From Vibrio pectenicida (GTDB taxonomy: Bacteria; Pseudomonadota; Gammaproteobacteria; Enterobacterales; Vibrionaceae): a stretch of 64,000 nt of DNA. The position numbers and the translations under genes were made by a program. The notes under the pieces were generated by a model. That model ran no database searches and was not told where the DNA came from. It worked only from the letters and a program-made list of their open reading frames with translations. Every line of letters begins with the position of its first letter. Position 1 is the stretch's first letter. Of this stretch, positions 10,518 to 21,252 are shown one piece after another. The stretch spans positions 62,001 to 126,000 of the forward strand of contig AP024889.1 in the NCBI GenBank assembly GCA_024347015.1, written 5' to 3'.

Positions 10518-10773
10518 GATGGATACTAACCCCCGACAGATGATCAATCTTGTGCCAAAATATTGGAGTAACAATGGTGATGAAGCGCTCATTTTTCAAG
10601 GTATATGGAAAAAATCAATGGCTTTGTATGTTAATCAGTTCGTTTGTTATGTTGACTGTTGAATATTTTGGTAGAATGCTCAGTTCAAAGAAAAACATAA
10701 ATTTAACAATGATCTACTTGGGTAAATTATACTTGGCATGGCTTGGTCAGCTGGTTATAAAAAAGGATTGTGA

Positions 10774-11640
10774 GTGAATATTCGTGGTGTAATTCAACTG
10801 GACAGTTTTCTGAAAAATCAGGATCACTTGAGTATAGTGGCAACTGTCATATTGTTGGCCCTAAGTGCCTGGGTTGCAGGTATTCTTGTTTGGAAACCTT
10901 TTGAGTCTCAATCTGTCACACCTTGGCAGGCTAATGTGATTTCTGGCGGTGTTGCCAAAGAGAGTGGGTTGAACATTGCAGACTTACAAAATAGTAATTT
11001 GTTTGGTCGTTATCAGGCAGAAGCTCCTATAGTGAAGAAAAAAGTTGTCACAGATGCACCCAAAAGTCGTTTGAGTGTTGTCCTTGTTGGTGTGGTTACT
11101 AGCAGTGAAGAGGGAAAAAATTTAGCCGTGCTGTCTAATCGTGGTCAACAAGCCACTTATGGTATTGGTGAAACGCTTGAAGGAACACGGGCCAAGGTTG
11201 TTCAGGTACTCTATGACCGTATTATTGTTGATAACTCTGGTCGTAACGAGACAGTGATGCTCGAAGGGCTAAAATATACTAAAGACCTTCAACCCCAACC
11301 GAAAACCAAGGCAATAAAGGCAGAGGTGTCGCAAGACAAACTAGAGGAAATTCGCTCAGTTATTCGCAAAGACCCCAAACAGATTTTCCAGTATGTCCGC
11401 ATGTCTCAGATGAAAAGAGATGGTAAAGTGATAGGTTATCGTTTATCCCCAGGTAAAGATAAAGAGCTGTTTGAATCTGTGGGTTTAAAACCAGGGGATG
11501 TGGCAACACAACTGAATGGCCAAAATCTCAGTGACCCAGCGGCAATGGGGGAGATTTTTAAAAGCATATCTCAGCTTACCGAGCTTAACCTAACGGTAGA
11601 AAGAGATAGCCAATCTTTTGAAATTTATATTGAATTATAA
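10774..11640 (+). CDS. gspC: Type II secretion inner-membrane protein GspC
   Basis: Bitopic inner-membrane protein that links the secretin to the inner-membrane platform. One membrane segment is seen at about residues 20-40 (LSIVATVILLALSAWVAGILVW). It is followed by the homology region that contacts GspD (about 95-170) and a C-terminal PDZ domain (about 195-288; YRLSPGKDKELFESVGLKPGD). Translation starts at a GTG after AAAAGGA. It is the first gene of gspC-N; the promoter should lie in the 256 bases shared with divergent hslR, but I see no convincing consensus there. Confidence 0.95.
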   Translation: MNIRGVIQLDSFLKNQDHLSIVATVILLALSAWVAGILVWKPFESQSVTPWQANVISGGVAKESGLNIADLQNSNLFGRYQAEAPIVKKKVVTDAPKSRLSVVLVGVVTSSEEGKNLAVLSNRGQQATYGIGETLEGTRAKVVQVLYDRIIVDNSGRNETVMLEGLKYTKDLQPQPKTKAIKAEVSQDKLEEIRSVIRKDPKQIFQYVRMSQMKRDGKVIGYRLSPGKDKELFESVGLKPGDVATQLNGQNLSDPAAMGEIFKSISQLTELNLTVERDSQSFEIYIEL

Positions 11641-11679
11641 TAATGATGCGGACGCATGAATCATTCCGAGGAGTAAAAG

Positions 11680-13716
11680 GTGAACCATTGGCTTAAAAAA
11701 AGCACTTGGCTTTTGGCAGGAAGCTTATTGATGTCTCCAGCAATGGTAGTGGCGAATGAATATAGTGCGAGCTTTAAGGGCACAGACATTCAGGAATTCA
11801 TTAATATTGTTGGCCGAAATCTAGAAAAAACCATTATAGTCGATCCCTCTGTACGAGGGAAAATTGATGTCCGAAGCTATGACATGTTGACCGAAAAGCA
11901 GTATTACAGTTTCTTTCTCAATGTCCTTGAGGTCTACGGATACGCCGTAGTTGAGATGGACAATGGCGTGATAAAGGTTATTAAGTCTAAAGATGCCAAA
12001 ACTTCGGCCATTCCTGTTGTTGGTGATGGTGCTATTGGCGGTGATGCAGTGGTTACTCGGGTTGTGGCAGTGCGAAATGTGTCGGTTCGAGAGTTATCCC
12101 CTTTGTTGCGTCAGCTCAATGATAATGCGGGTGCTGGTAATGTAGTTCATTACGACCCTGCCAATATTATTCTTATTACCGGACGTGCGGCGGTGGTTAA
12201 TCGGTTGGCTGATATTATCAAGCGAGTTGATCAGGCTGGGGATAAGGAAATTGAAGTTGTTGAACTTGATAATGCTTCAGCAGCAGAAATGGTGCGTATT
12301 GTTGAAGCTTTAAATAAAACAACGGATAACAAAAGTACCCCTGCTTTTCTTCAGCCTAAATTGGTAGCCGATGACCGAACTAACTCGATACTTATCTCTG
12401 GGGATCCACAGGTTCGCCAACGTTTGCGCAGACTGATCAAGCAGCTTGATGTTGAAATGGCATCGAAAGGTAATAACCGTGTTGTTTATCTAAAATATGC
12501 AAAAGCGGAAGACTTAGTCGATGTGTTAAAGGGTGTGTCTGAAAACCTTGAGGAAGAAAAATCATCGGGTTCTAAAGCAGCGAAAAGCTCTAAGCGCACC
12601 GAAGTCATGATATCTGCTCATGAAGGTACCAATGCACTTGTGCTGACAGCGCCGCCAGATATTATGAATTCCTTACTGGATGTTATTTCTCAGATTGATA
12701 TTCGCCGTGCGCAGGTGTTAATTGAAGCTTTGATTGTCGAATTGTCTGAAGGTGATGGTATTAACTTAGGCGTGCAATGGGGTTCACTAGAAACGGGCGC
12801 TGTGATTCAATACGGTAATACGGGCACATCGATTGGCCAAGTTATGGTGGGCCTTGAAGAAGCAAAAGATCAACAGAAAACGGAGTACGTATATAACCCA
12901 ACAACGGGTCAAAATGATAGGCCAGTTACTACAACAGAGTCAGGTAGTTATGACACCCTTGCTTCTGCATTAAATGGGGTCAATGGTGCTGCTTTAAGTG
13001 TGGTAATGGGTGACTGGACAGCTTTGATTAGCGCAGTATCTAGCAATACAAACTCAAACATTCTTTCCTCTCCGAGTATCACAGTTGTCGATAATGAAGA
13101 AGCGAAATTTATTGTTGGTGAAGAAGTCCCAGTATTGACAGGCTCTCAGACGGGGTCCAATAACGACAACCCATTCCAAACTGTTGAGCGTAAAGATGTG
13201 GGTATTCAACTTACAGTAACGCCACAAATTAATGAAGGAACTTCGGTACAACTAACTATTGCTCAGGAAGTCTCCAACGTTCTACCTGCCACTGCTAATG
13301 CGGCGGTGGATGTGAGTTTCGCTAAACGTCAGCTCAATACCACGGTTATGGTTGAAGATGGACAAATGATTGTTTTGGGTGGTCTTATTGATGAACGCAC
13401 CCAAGAAACTGAGTCTAAAGTACCGCTGTTGGGTGATATTCCTTATCTGGGCCGACTGTTTAAATCAACCAGTTCACAAAAGACTAAATCAAATCTGATG
13501 ATATTTATCAAGCCGACTATCTTACGGGACGGTTTGACCGCTGATGGAATTACTCAGCGTAAGTATAACTTTATCCGTGCTGAGCAGTTGTATAAGGCGG
13601 AGAGTGGCATCAAATTAATGGAAGACGTTCCAACGCCAGTATTGCCTAAATTTGGAGAGGATATCCGTCATCCTGCTGAAATTCAGGCTTTCTTGGATCA
13701 GATGGAAACTAAGTGA
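11680..13716 (+). CDS. gspD: Type II secretion outer-membrane secretin GspD
   Basis: Forms the outer-membrane secretion channel. A signal peptide covers about residues 1-25 (ending AMVVA). It is followed by the N0-N3 periplasmic domains and the secretin core ([14 protein letters not shown] near residue 575). The serine and lysine-rich insert near residue 300 is a common loop in Vibrio EpsD. GTG start with GAGGAG upstream. The stop codon overlaps the gspE start (TGATG). Confidence 0.97.
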   Translation: MNHWLKKSTWLLAGSLLMSPAMVVANEYSASFKGTDIQEFINIVGRNLEKTIIVDPSVRGKIDVRSYDMLTEKQYYSFFLNVLEVYGYAVVEMDNGVIKVIKSKDAKTSAIPVVGDGAIGGDAVVTRVVAVRNVSVRELSPLLRQLNDNAGAGNVVHYDPANIILITGRAAVVNRLADIIKRVDQAGDKEIEVVELDNASAAEMVRIVEALNKTTDNKSTPAFLQPKLVADDRTNSILISGDPQVRQRLRRLIKQLDVEMASKGNNRVVYLKYAKAEDLVDVLKGVSENLEEEKSSGSKAAKSSKRTEVMISAHEGTNALVLTAPPDIMNSLLDVISQIDIRRAQVLIEALIVELSEGDGINLGVQWGSLETGAVIQYGNTGTSIGQVMVGLEEAKDQQKTEYVYNPTTGQNDRPVTTTESGSYDTLASALNGVNGAALSVVMGDWTALISAVSSNTNSNILSSPSITVVDNEEAKFIVGEEVPVLTGSQTGSNNDNPFQTVERKDVGIQLTVTPQINEGTSVQLTIAQEVSNVLPATANAAVDVSFAKRQLNTTVMVEDGQMIVLGGLIDERTQETESKVPLLGDIPYLGRLFKSTSSQKTKSNLMIFIKPTILRDGLTADGITQRKYNFIRAEQLYKAESGIKLMEDVPTPVLPKFGEDIRHPAEIQAFLDQMETK

Positions 13717-15200
13717 TGGATGAAATAATCACATTCCTCCGGTTACCCTTTAGCTTTGCCAATCGATTTAAGATGGTATTGGAACCATGTGAGCAAGGGG
13801 TTATATTGTATTATGTTTCACCTTTAGCTTTTGAAGCTTTGCTCGAAGTTAAGCGAGTGGTTGGCGAGCATTTTGATATTCAAGAGATATCGAAAGATGC
13901 TTTTGACGCCAAGCTTACAGAAGCATATCAGCGCGATTCATCAGAAGCACGCCAGTTGATGGAAGACCTTGGCGCTGATAGTGATGACTTCTTTTCTTTG
14001 GCAGAAGATTTACCGCAGGATGAAGACTTGCTTGAATCTGACGACGACGCGCCCATTATCAAGCTTATAAATGCCATGCTTGGCGAAGCGATTAAAGAAG
14101 GAGCTTCCGATATTCACATCGAGACATTTGAAAAAGCGCTATCTATTCGTTTTCGTGTTGATGGCGTTTTACGGGATGTATTATCGCCCAGTCGTAAACT
14201 TGCTCCTTTGTTAGTCTCTCGGGTTAAGGTTATGGCTAAGTTGGATATTGCTGAAAAACGTGTGCCTCAGGATGGACGTATTTCATTGCGTATCGGCGGT
14301 AGAGCTGTTGACGTTCGAGTGTCGACTATGCCTTCTTCGCATGGTGAGCGTGTTGTGATGCGTCTGTTGGATAAAAATGCCACTCGTCTCGACTTACATA
14401 GCTTAGGTATGACACCTGCTAATCACGCTAATTTCCGCACCATGATAGAACGTCCTCACGGCATCATTTTGGTGACAGGCCCGACAGGTTCAGGTAAGTC
14501 GACTACCTTGTATGCTGGGCTTCAGGAGATTAATAGTAATGAACGCAACATTCTTACTGTTGAAGACCCGATTGAATTTGATATTGATGGTATCGGTCAG
14601 ACTCAGGTGAACCCTAAGGTAGATATGACCTTTGCTCGTGGCCTGAGAGCCATATTGCGTCAAGACCCTGATGTTGTCATGGTTGGTGAAATTCGAGATT
14701 TAGAAACGGCTCAGATTGCTGTTCAGGCGTCTTTAACAGGGCATTTGGTTATGTCAACCCTGCATACTAATACTGCTGTGGGCGCAATTACACGTTTGCG
14801 AGATATGGGTATTGAGCCTTTCTTGATCTCTTCTTCCTTGTTGGGTGTACTAGCTCAACGTCTGGTACGAACCTTATGCTATGAGTGTAAGGAACCTTAT
14901 CAAGCTGATAGGGAAACCAAAAAACTGTTCGAGGTTGATGAACAAGATGAGTTGACGTTGTTTAAGCCCAAGGGCTGTGAACATTGTAACAATAAAGGCT
15001 ATCGAGGCCGTACAGGTATTCATGAGCTATTGATTGTGGATGAACAGGTACAAGAAAACATCCATAGTGAAGCCGGTGAGCAAGTAATTGAGAAAGTCAT
15101 TCGCCAATACACGCCAAGCATTCGTCAGGACGGTTTGAGTAAGGTCCGTCTGGGAAAGACTTCTCTTGAAGAAGTAATGAGAGTGACTAAGGAAGGCTAA
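13716..15200 (+). CDS. gspE: Type II secretion ATPase GspE
   Basis: Cytoplasmic hexameric ATPase that drives pseudopilus assembly. Walker [10 protein letters not shown], the Asp box, Walker B ([14 protein letters not shown]) and the tetracysteine zinc site (CYECKEP and CEHCNNKGY) are present. The ATG at 13716 overlaps the gspD stop by one base; a GTG one codon earlier is an equally possible start. The sequence closely resembles the V. cholerae EpsE that I remember, which supports the Vibrionaceae assignment. Confidence 0.97.
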   Translation: MDEIITFLRLPFSFANRFKMVLEPCEQGVILYYVSPLAFEALLEVKRVVGEHFDIQEISKDAFDAKLTEAYQRDSSEARQLMEDLGADSDDFFSLAEDLPQDEDLLESDDDAPIIKLINAMLGEAIKEGASDIHIETFEKALSIRFRVDGVLRDVLSPSRKLAPLLVSRVKVMAKLDIAEKRVPQDGRISLRIGGRAVDVRVSTMPSSHGERVVMRLLDKNATRLDLHSLGMTPANHANFRTMIERPHGIILVTGPTGSGKSTTLYAGLQEINSNERNILTVEDPIEFDIDGIGQTQVNPKVDMTFARGLRAILRQDPDVVMVGEIRDLETAQIAVQASLTGHLVMSTLHTNTAVGAITRLRDMGIEPFLISSSLLGVLAQRLVRTLCYECKEPYQADRETKKLFEVDEQDELTLFKPKGCEHCNNKGYRGRTGIHELLIVDEQVQENIHSEAGEQVIEKVIRQYTPSIRQDGLSKVRLGKTSLEEVMRVTKEG

Positions 15201-16423
15201 TGGCGGCGTTTGAATATAAGGCACTTAATAAAAAAGGTAAAACTCAAAAAGGTGTCATTGAGGGTGATAATGCTCGCCAGGTTCGTGCTCGGCTCAAAGA
15301 GCAGGGCTTGATGCCTGTTGAAGTCAATGAAACTCGGCAGAAAGCCAAGAAGCAAGCTGACCAAACAGGGTTGACTTTTAAGCGTGGTATCAGCACTCCT
15401 GATTTGGCCTTGATCACTCGTCAATTGGCGACATTAGTTCAATCTGGTATGCCTTTGGAAGAGTGTCTTAAGGCGGTGTCCGAGCAATCGGAAAAGCCAC
15501 GCATACGAAATATGTTGTTGGCAGTTCGCTCAAAGGTTACTGAGGGTTACACACTCTCGGATAGCCTGGCCGACTTCCCACATATTTTTGATGATTTGTT
15601 TCGTTCTATGGTTTCAGCTGGTGAAAAGTCGGGTCATCTTGATGCCGTTTTGGAACGATTGGCTGATTATGCAGAAAACCGTCAGAAAATGCGTTCTAAA
15701 TTACAACAGGCAATGATTTATCCAGTGGTTTTGGTGGTTTTTGCTGTTTGTATCGTGGCATTCTTGTTGGCAGCGGTTGTACCTAAAATTATTGGTCAGT
15801 TCGTACAGATGGGGCAGGAGTTGCCTCAATCGACTCAGATTCTTTTGGCATCCAGTGACTTTATTCAACATTGGGGAATTCAGGTTCTTTTTGCCATCAT
15901 AGCATTGGTGTATTTGTTTAAGTTTGCTCTAAGTAAGCCTAATGTGCGATTAAGTTGGGATCGTAAAGTTGTGCATATGCCATTAATCGGCAAAATTTCA
16001 CGTGGATTAAATACTGCACGTTTTGCGCGTACTTTGTCAATTTGTACATCCAGTGCGATTCCTATTCTGGAGGGCATGAAAGTTGCTGTTGATGTGATGT
16101 CTAACCACTATGTTAAGCAGCAGGTATTGAGTGCAACAGACAATGTTCGTGAAGGTGCCAGCCTGCGTAAATCCCTTGAGCAGACCAAATTATTCCCTCC
16201 TATGATGCTGCATATGATTGCCAGCGGTGAGCAAAGTGGAGAATTGGAGGGTATGCTGACTCGTGCAGCTGATACCCAGGATGCGAACTTTGAATCAACA
16301 GTAAATATCGCTTTGGGTATATTCACCCCTGTTTTGATTGCTTTGATGGCGGGTTTAGTGCTGTTTATTGTGATGGCGACCATGATGCCAATTTTGGAAA
16401 TGAACAACTTAATGAGTGGTTAG
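15200..16423 (+). CDS. gspF: Type II secretion inner-membrane platform protein GspF
   Basis: Polytopic inner-membrane protein that couples the GspE ATPase to pseudopilin assembly. It has two homologous T2SSF domains (about residues 70-195 and 275-395) and three membrane helices (about 170-195, 220-240, 375-400). The N-terminal AAFEYKALNKKGKTQKGVIE is characteristic. The start overlaps the gspE stop by one base (TAATG). Confidence 0.97.
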   Translation: MAAFEYKALNKKGKTQKGVIEGDNARQVRARLKEQGLMPVEVNETRQKAKKQADQTGLTFKRGISTPDLALITRQLATLVQSGMPLEECLKAVSEQSEKPRIRNMLLAVRSKVTEGYTLSDSLADFPHIFDDLFRSMVSAGEKSGHLDAVLERLADYAENRQKMRSKLQQAMIYPVVLVVFAVCIVAFLLAAVVPKIIGQFVQMGQELPQSTQILLASSDFIQHWGIQVLFAIIALVYLFKFALSKPNVRLSWDRKVVHMPLIGKISRGLNTARFARTLSICTSSAIPILEGMKVAVDVMSNHYVKQQVLSATDNVREGASLRKSLEQTKLFPPMMLHMIASGEQSGELEGMLTRAADTQDANFESTVNIALGIFTPVLIALMAGLVLFIVMATMMPILEMNNLMSG

Positions 16424-16476
16424 TCATAGTAAGGTGGCTTTCCCATCTTGATACGAGTTTTTATTTGGAGAATATA

Positions 16477-16920
16477 ATGAAAGGAAATATGAGCAAACAG
16501 TCTGGCTTTACACTGTTAGAGGTAATGGTCGTAATTGTTATCTTGGGTATTTTAGCCAGTTTTGTTGTGCCTAACTTACTTGGTAATAAGGAAAAAGCGG
16601 ATCAACAGAAAGCCATTACCGATATTGTTGCGCTAGAGAATTCGCTCGATATGTACAAACTGGATAACAGTGTCTACCCGACTACAGATCAGGGCTTAGA
16701 AGCTCTGGTTAAGAAGCCATCTAGTCCTGAGCCACGTAATTATCGTGAAGGTGGTTATATTAGGCGTTTACCGACTGACCCTTGGGGTAATGATTACCAG
16801 TATTTAAGCCCGGGTGATCACGGTAATGTTGATATCTTTACGCTTGGAGCGGATGGTCAGGAAGGTGGTGAAGGTATCAATACAGATATCGGCAACTGGA
16901 ATATTCAAGATTTTCAATAA
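16477..16920 (+). CDS. gspG: Major pseudopilin GspG
   Basis: Main subunit of the periplasmic pseudopilus. The prepilin leader ends in KQSG before FTLLEVMVVIVILGILASF; the conserved glutamate at mature position 5 is present. The calcium-site region (DPWGNDYQYLSPGDHG) and the length (147 residues) fit. The ATG at 16477 is preferred because TTGGAG lies six bases upstream; the longer reading starts with the ribosome site itself. Confidence 0.96.
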   Translation: MKGNMSKQSGFTLLEVMVVIVILGILASFVVPNLLGNKEKADQQKAITDIVALENSLDMYKLDNSVYPTTDQGLEALVKKPSSPEPRNYREGGYIRRLPTDPWGNDYQYLSPGDHGNVDIFTLGADGQEGGEGINTDIGNWNIQDFQ

Positions 16921-16923
16921 GGC

Positions 16924-16950
16924 AGAGGCGGCATAAGCCGCCCTCTTTTT
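16924..16950 (+). terminator. Terminator-like hairpin between gspG and gspH
   Basis: The arms AGAGGCGGC and GCCGCCCTCT pair (one bulge) around the loop ATAA and are followed by five T residues. It has the form of a rho-independent terminator but lies inside the gsp operon, four bases after the gspG stop codon. It probably acts as a partial terminator or as an RNA-protecting 3' structure, so that gspG is expressed above the minor pseudopilins. Confidence 0.7.
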
Positions 16951-16953
16951 CCT

Positions 16954-17556
16954 ATGTGTCGAAATTACGAAACCCGCTTTCGAGCAGGCTTTACATTGCT
17001 CGAGATCCTTCTGGTATTGGTATTGGTATCATTGGCGTCTGTTGCTGTGATATCAACTTTGCCAACCAGTGCCAAGGATGCATCTGAAAAGCAAGCAAAC
17101 TCACTTTATCAACGTCTTCTTTTGCTCAATGAAGAAGCTATGTTGAGTGGTCGAGATTTTGGCTTGCGAGTAGATGAAAAAAAGTCGACTTACTATCTGA
17201 TGACGCTAGAGAGTGGAGGTTGGAAGAAACTCAATATAGAGCAAATTCCCTACCAAACAAAACTCAAAGATTCGTCTACGATCGCCTTAACTTTGGGAGG
17301 AGGCGTTTGGGGTGATGATGACCGTTTGTTCAAGCCGGGTAGTTTGTTTGATGATGATATGTTTGAAGACCTTTTTGAAAAGAAAAAACTTCCACCGCCA
17401 CAGATATTCATTGTTTCTAGCGGAGAGGTAACACCGTTTACCATTTCGATTTATCCACGGCGAGGTGATGTAGAACAAGATGCATGGAAAGTAGTTGCCA
17501 AAGAAAATGGTCAGATAGTGCTCTTGGTTCCGGGAGAAAGCCTGGATGAAAGCTAA
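16954..17556 (+). CDS. gspH: Minor pseudopilin GspH
   Basis: Low-abundance component of the type II pseudopilus. The prepilin cleavage site is RFRAG before FTLLEILLVLVLVSLASVAV. 200 residues, normal for GspH. The ATG lies only three bases after the T-run of the preceding hairpin, and no Shine-Dalgarno sequence is visible upstream, which suggests weak translation. The 3' end overlaps gspI by 11 bases. Confidence 0.93.
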   Translation: MCRNYETRFRAGFTLLEILLVLVLVSLASVAVISTLPTSAKDASEKQANSLYQRLLLLNEEAMLSGRDFGLRVDEKKSTYYLMTLESGGWKKLNIEQIPYQTKLKDSSTIALTLGGGVWGDDDRLFKPGSLFDDDMFEDLFEKKKLPPPQIFIVSSGEVTPFTISIYPRRGDVEQDAWKVVAKENGQIVLLVPGESLDES

Positions 17557-17899
17557 GCGTGGAATGACGTTGCTAGAGGTGTTGGTTGCATTGGCCATTT
17601 TTGCCACAGCTGCCATCGCAACCATTCGTTCTGTGAGCCAGCATATTAATACTCTGAGTTATCTTGAAGAGAAAACTTTTGCAGCATTAGTTGCCGATAA
17701 CCAAATGGCGCAAGTATTGCTGTCGGAGAGTAAACCGAGCAAAAAGAAAGGCAAAGAGGAGTTGGCAGGTCGAGAATGGTTTTGGTTGATAGAGCCCGTC
17801 AAAACTGAAGGTGATATTTTGCAAGCGTTTGATGTTAAGGTTTCGACAACTGAGAAAGGTTCCCCTGTTGTCACGGTAAGAAGTTATGTGCAGAAATAG
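17546..17899 (+). CDS. gspI: Minor pseudopilin GspI
   Basis: Tip pseudopilin that nucleates the GspI-J-K complex. Very short leader (MKAKRG) before MTLLEVLVALAIFATAAIA. 117 residues, typical. The ATG is within the end of gspH, and the 3' end overlaps gspJ by 14 bases, so translation of these three genes is probably coupled. Confidence 0.93.
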   Translation: MKAKRGMTLLEVLVALAIFATAAIATIRSVSQHINTLSYLEEKTFAALVADNQMAQVLLSESKPSKKKGKEELAGREWFWLIEPVKTEGDILQAFDVKVSTTEKGSPVVTVRSYVQK

Positions 17900-18533
17900 A
17901 ACCCCTTTTATACAAGCTGGCTTTACGCTCATTGAAGTTCTTGTTGCTATTGCTATTTTTGCTAGTTTGAGTGTCGGTGCTTATCAAGTGCTTAATCAGG
18001 TTCAACGCAGTAATGCACTATCACTTGAGCGTAGTGAGAGATTAAAAACGCTGCAGCGTGCTCTGGTTTATATGGATGGTGATTTTCGTCAAATGGCGGT
18101 ACGTCAAACTCGCACGAATGGGGCAGAATCAAATGGAATGTTGCTGCAATGGCAAGAGTATCTTTTAGACTCTGATGGCAAGGGCATTATGTTTACTCGT
18201 TTGGGGTGGCATAACCCACAACAACAGTTCCCCCGAGGTGAAATTAGTAAGGTCGGCTATCGGATTAAAGATGATGTTCTTGAGCGCGTATGGTGGCGTT
18301 ATGCAGATACTCCGGCAGGTCAAGAGGGTATAACTATGCCTCTAATAGATAAAGTTGAAGCGTTTGAAGTTAAGTTTTTAGATGGCTCAGATTGGAAGGA
18401 AGAGTGGACCAAGAAAGAAGCGTTACCTAAAGCGGTTGCTGTTGAGCTGAAATTGAAAGATTACGGTAAGATTGAGCGGATTTATTTAACTGCTGGAGGT
18501 AGCGTCAGTGTTTCTGAGGAGAAAAAGCAATGA
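17886..18533 (+). CDS. gspJ: Minor pseudopilin GspJ
   Basis: Tip pseudopilin, 215 residues. The leader ends in IQAG before [17 protein letters not shown]. The soluble beta-rich domain follows. The gene overlaps gspI at its 5' end and gspK by four bases at its 3' end (ATGA). Confidence 0.93.
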   Translation: MCRNRTPFIQAGFTLIEVLVAIAIFASLSVGAYQVLNQVQRSNALSLERSERLKTLQRALVYMDGDFRQMAVRQTRTNGAESNGMLLQWQEYLLDSDGKGIMFTRLGWHNPQQQFPRGEISKVGYRIKDDVLERVWWRYADTPAGQEGITMPLIDKVEAFEVKFLDGSDWKEEWTKKEALPKAVAVELKLKDYGKIERIYLTAGGSVSVSEEKKQ

Positions 18534-19555
18534 TGGTTAGGCGCTCCCAACGTGGTGTGGCCCTGATTGTCATTTTACTTTTGTTGGCTGTTATGGTGAG
18601 CATTTCGGCGAGTATGGCTGACCGACTTTTTACTCAATTTAAACGTGCACAGAGTCAGATAAATTACCAACAAGCATATTGGTACAGCTTGGGCGTTGAG
18701 GCTTTAGCTAAATATGGGATCGAGCAAAGTTATAAAGATAACCCAGATAGCATCAACCTATCGCAAGAGTGGGCTAGCGAATTCGATGGTCTTCCGCTCG
18801 ACTACGGCACTGTAAGCGGTAAGCTGGTTGATGCGCAGGCGTGTTTCAATATTAACGCATTATCAGGCTCAGAGCAGAATGCAGGTGCGTCACAGGTGCC
18901 ATTTTTGGTTGCTAGGTTTCAAAATCTACTCGAAGAATTACAGGTTGAGAACTACCAGGCGGAAACCATAGCCCACTCGCTATGGGAATATACCGATAGT
19001 AATGACTCGGTTAATTCACCATCTGGGGCAGAAGATAGTTATTATGAGAGTTTATCCCCAGCGTATCTTAGTGCCAACACCTTATTAGCAGATAGCAGTG
19101 AACTGCGAGCGGTTAAAGAAGTTAGTGGTGATGCGATGAAAAAAGTCAGCTCTATGATTTGCGCGCTGCCGACAGCGGATTTGCGTCTGAATGTAAATAC
19201 TATACCTGCAGAACATGCAGCCTTGCTAGTTGCCATGTTTTACCCAAACTTGAACGCATCACAAGCAAAAGAAGTGCTTGAGGGTCGAGGGCCAGATGGT
19301 TGGTCGTCAATAGATGACTTTCTTGGTCAGGCGGTAATTAGTCAACTGAGTGATGATATAAAAAAATCAGTAAAGGGATATCTGAGTGTTGATAGCAAAT
19401 ATTTTGAGCTAGATGCTGAGGTATTAGTGGACAATTCTAGGATACGGCTGCGTAGCCTGTTATTTAGTGATGATAAAAAAACTGCAACGGTAGTACGCCG
19501 TCGCTTTGGAGGTATCGGTGAACGAGTTTCTAATCGTTCGGCTGAGCAAAAATAA
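18530..19555 (+). CDS. gspK: Minor pseudopilin GspK
   Basis: Large pseudopilin that caps the pseudopilus tip. Prepilin site SQRG before [17 protein letters not shown]; as usual for GspK, the glutamate at mature position 5 is absent. 341 residues with the helical insert domain expected for GspK. Starts at ATG within the end of gspJ; the last 38 bases overlap gspL. Confidence 0.94.
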   Translation: MMVRRSQRGVALIVILLLLAVMVSISASMADRLFTQFKRAQSQINYQQAYWYSLGVEALAKYGIEQSYKDNPDSINLSQEWASEFDGLPLDYGTVSGKLVDAQACFNINALSGSEQNAGASQVPFLVARFQNLLEELQVENYQAETIAHSLWEYTDSNDSVNSPSGAEDSYYESLSPAYLSANTLLADSSELRAVKEVSGDAMKKVSSMICALPTADLRLNVNTIPAEHAALLVAMFYPNLNASQAKEVLEGRGPDGWSSIDDFLGQAVISQLSDDIKKSVKGYLSVDSKYFELDAEVLVDNSRIRLRSLLFSDDKKTATVVRRRFGGIGERVSNRSAEQK

Positions 19556-20729
19556 AACAGCAGTAATTCAATGGCTGGTTTGGTCAGAGAGCCAAAAAGA
19601 AGTGATAGCAAGTGGTGATCTGCAAGACCATCAGGACTTATCCGACCTTACCCATTATGCTGAAGAGCGTCAGCTTATTTTGTTAGTTTCAGCTGAGAAT
19701 TTGGTATTAACTACATTGGACATTCCTGCTGGGGCTAGTCGTCAGCTAGAGCCAATGCTGCCATTTATGTTAGAAGATGATATTGCTCAAGATGTGGATG
19801 AATTGCATTTTACTGTACTTGCCAAACAAAATGGGCAAGCTCATGTTTGTGGCATAGATTATAGTTGGCTAGAGGCAATCCTTGTTGATTTCCGAGAATT
19901 AGGATTTATAGTTCGCAAAGTCTTACCTGATGCACTTGCTTTGCCTGTTGCTGAAGAAATGACTCTAATGGCGGTTGAGTTAGATGGCCAGTGGTTGGTA
20001 AAAAAAGGCCAGTATCAAGCTGTGAGTGTTGATCAAACTTGGCTTACTATTTTGGCGCAATCGAGCTGGGTTAAGCAAGATGATGGCTATCTGCCACTCA
20101 AGGCTTTTTCTCCATTACCAGCTATTGATTTATCTGAAGGGCAGAGTTGGCAAAATGAATCGCCTCAGTTAGTGATGCAGTTACTTGCTGAAGGTGCAGT
20201 GCAAAGTAAAATGAATTTGCTTTCTGGGGAGTTCAAGCCTAAATCTTCATTCGGTCGCCATCTTAATATATGGCGTAAAACTGGGATTGCGGCTAGCGTA
20301 TTAGTGGTCATGTTGAGCTTGAACAACTGGTTAGAGATAAAGAATGCCGAACAGCAAGCTAACGCATACCGAGAAGAGAGTGAGCGTATTTTTCGCCAGA
20401 TAACCAGCAAAAATAAAATACCTACCATTACCTACCTCAAGCGAGAACTGGAGCGTGAAGAGAAGCTACTAGTTGGTGGCAGCGGTGATTCTGTATTGAA
20501 CTGGATGATAAAAATGCCTCAAGCAATGAAGCAAGTGCCTGGACTTAAGTTAACTAGCTTTAAATATGATGGCTCCCGTGATGAGGTGCGATTACAGGCT
20601 CAAAGTAATGACTTCCAAACCTTTGAAAAAGCAAGAGAACTAATGTCAGATCAATTTACAGTTGAGCAGGGGCAGCTGAGTAAATCTGGTTCTTTAGTTA
20701 ACGGCACTTTTGTGCTTAAGAGTCGGTAA
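19518..20729 (+). CDS. gspL: Type II secretion protein GspL
   Basis: Bitopic inner-membrane protein whose cytoplasmic domain recruits GspE. Cytoplasmic actin-like domain about residues 1-235, one membrane segment about 252-272 ([20 protein letters not shown]), then a periplasmic ferredoxin-like domain. The start is the GTG at 19518, with GGAGG five bases upstream; reading from the TTG at 19506 would include that ribosome site. 403 residues. Confidence 0.93.
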   Translation: MNEFLIVRLSKNKTAVIQWLVWSESQKEVIASGDLQDHQDLSDLTHYAEERQLILLVSAENLVLTTLDIPAGASRQLEPMLPFMLEDDIAQDVDELHFTVLAKQNGQAHVCGIDYSWLEAILVDFRELGFIVRKVLPDALALPVAEEMTLMAVELDGQWLVKKGQYQAVSVDQTWLTILAQSSWVKQDDGYLPLKAFSPLPAIDLSEGQSWQNESPQLVMQLLAEGAVQSKMNLLSGEFKPKSSFGRHLNIWRKTGIAASVLVVMLSLNNWLEIKNAEQQANAYREESERIFRQITSKNKIPTITYLKRELEREEKLLVGGSGDSVLNWMIKMPQAMKQVPGLKLTSFKYDGSRDEVRLQAQSNDFQTFEKARELMSDQFTVEQGQLSKSGSLVNGTFVLKSR

Positions 20730-20739
20730 AGGGGGGAGG

Positions 20740-21246
20740 ATGAAACAATTATTAATATCGCAGTTGTTAATACCAATGCAGCGCTGGTGGGTAAGCTCCA
20801 GTCAGCGAGAGCAGCGTATGCTGATGGCCTGCGGTGCATTTTTGTGCTTAGGCATTATTTACTGGGGTGTTGTACAACCAGTTAGCCAAAGGGCAGAGAT
20901 GGCAACGCAGCGGATTCAAAGCGAAAAGCAACTGCTGAGTTGGGTGAAAAATAAGGCGGATAGTATTAGCCAATTGCGTGTGCAAGGTGGGGTGTCTTCT
21001 TCAAGCTTGCCTTTAAATCAATCAATCTCGTCTACGGCATCACGTTTCGGTGCTGAGCTTGTGAGGGTTCAGCCTCGTGGTGAAGAATTACAGGTATGGG
21101 TACAGCCAATGCCGTTTAATAGCCTAGTTGATTGGATGACTTTTCTAAAAGAGCAGCATGGTGTGTCAGCGACATTTATGGATATAGATAAAGGCGATCA
21201 AGAAGGAACTGTTGAAATCAAGCGCCTCCAGTTTGTAAAAGGATAG
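20740..21246 (+). CDS. gspM: Type II secretion protein GspM
   Basis: Small inner-membrane partner of GspL. One membrane segment at about residues 27-45 (MLMACGAFLCLGIIYWGVV), then a periplasmic ferredoxin-like domain. The start at 20740 overlaps a very strong purine-rich ribosome site (GGGGGGAGG). 168 residues. Confidence 0.92.
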   Translation: MKQLLISQLLIPMQRWWVSSSQREQRMLMACGAFLCLGIIYWGVVQPVSQRAEMATQRIQSEKQLLSWVKNKADSISQLRVQGGVSSSSLPLNQSISSTASRFGAELVRVQPRGEELQVWVQPMPFNSLVDWMTFLKEQHGVSATFMDIDKGDQEGTVEIKRLQFVKG

Positions 21247-21252
21247 AGTGAA

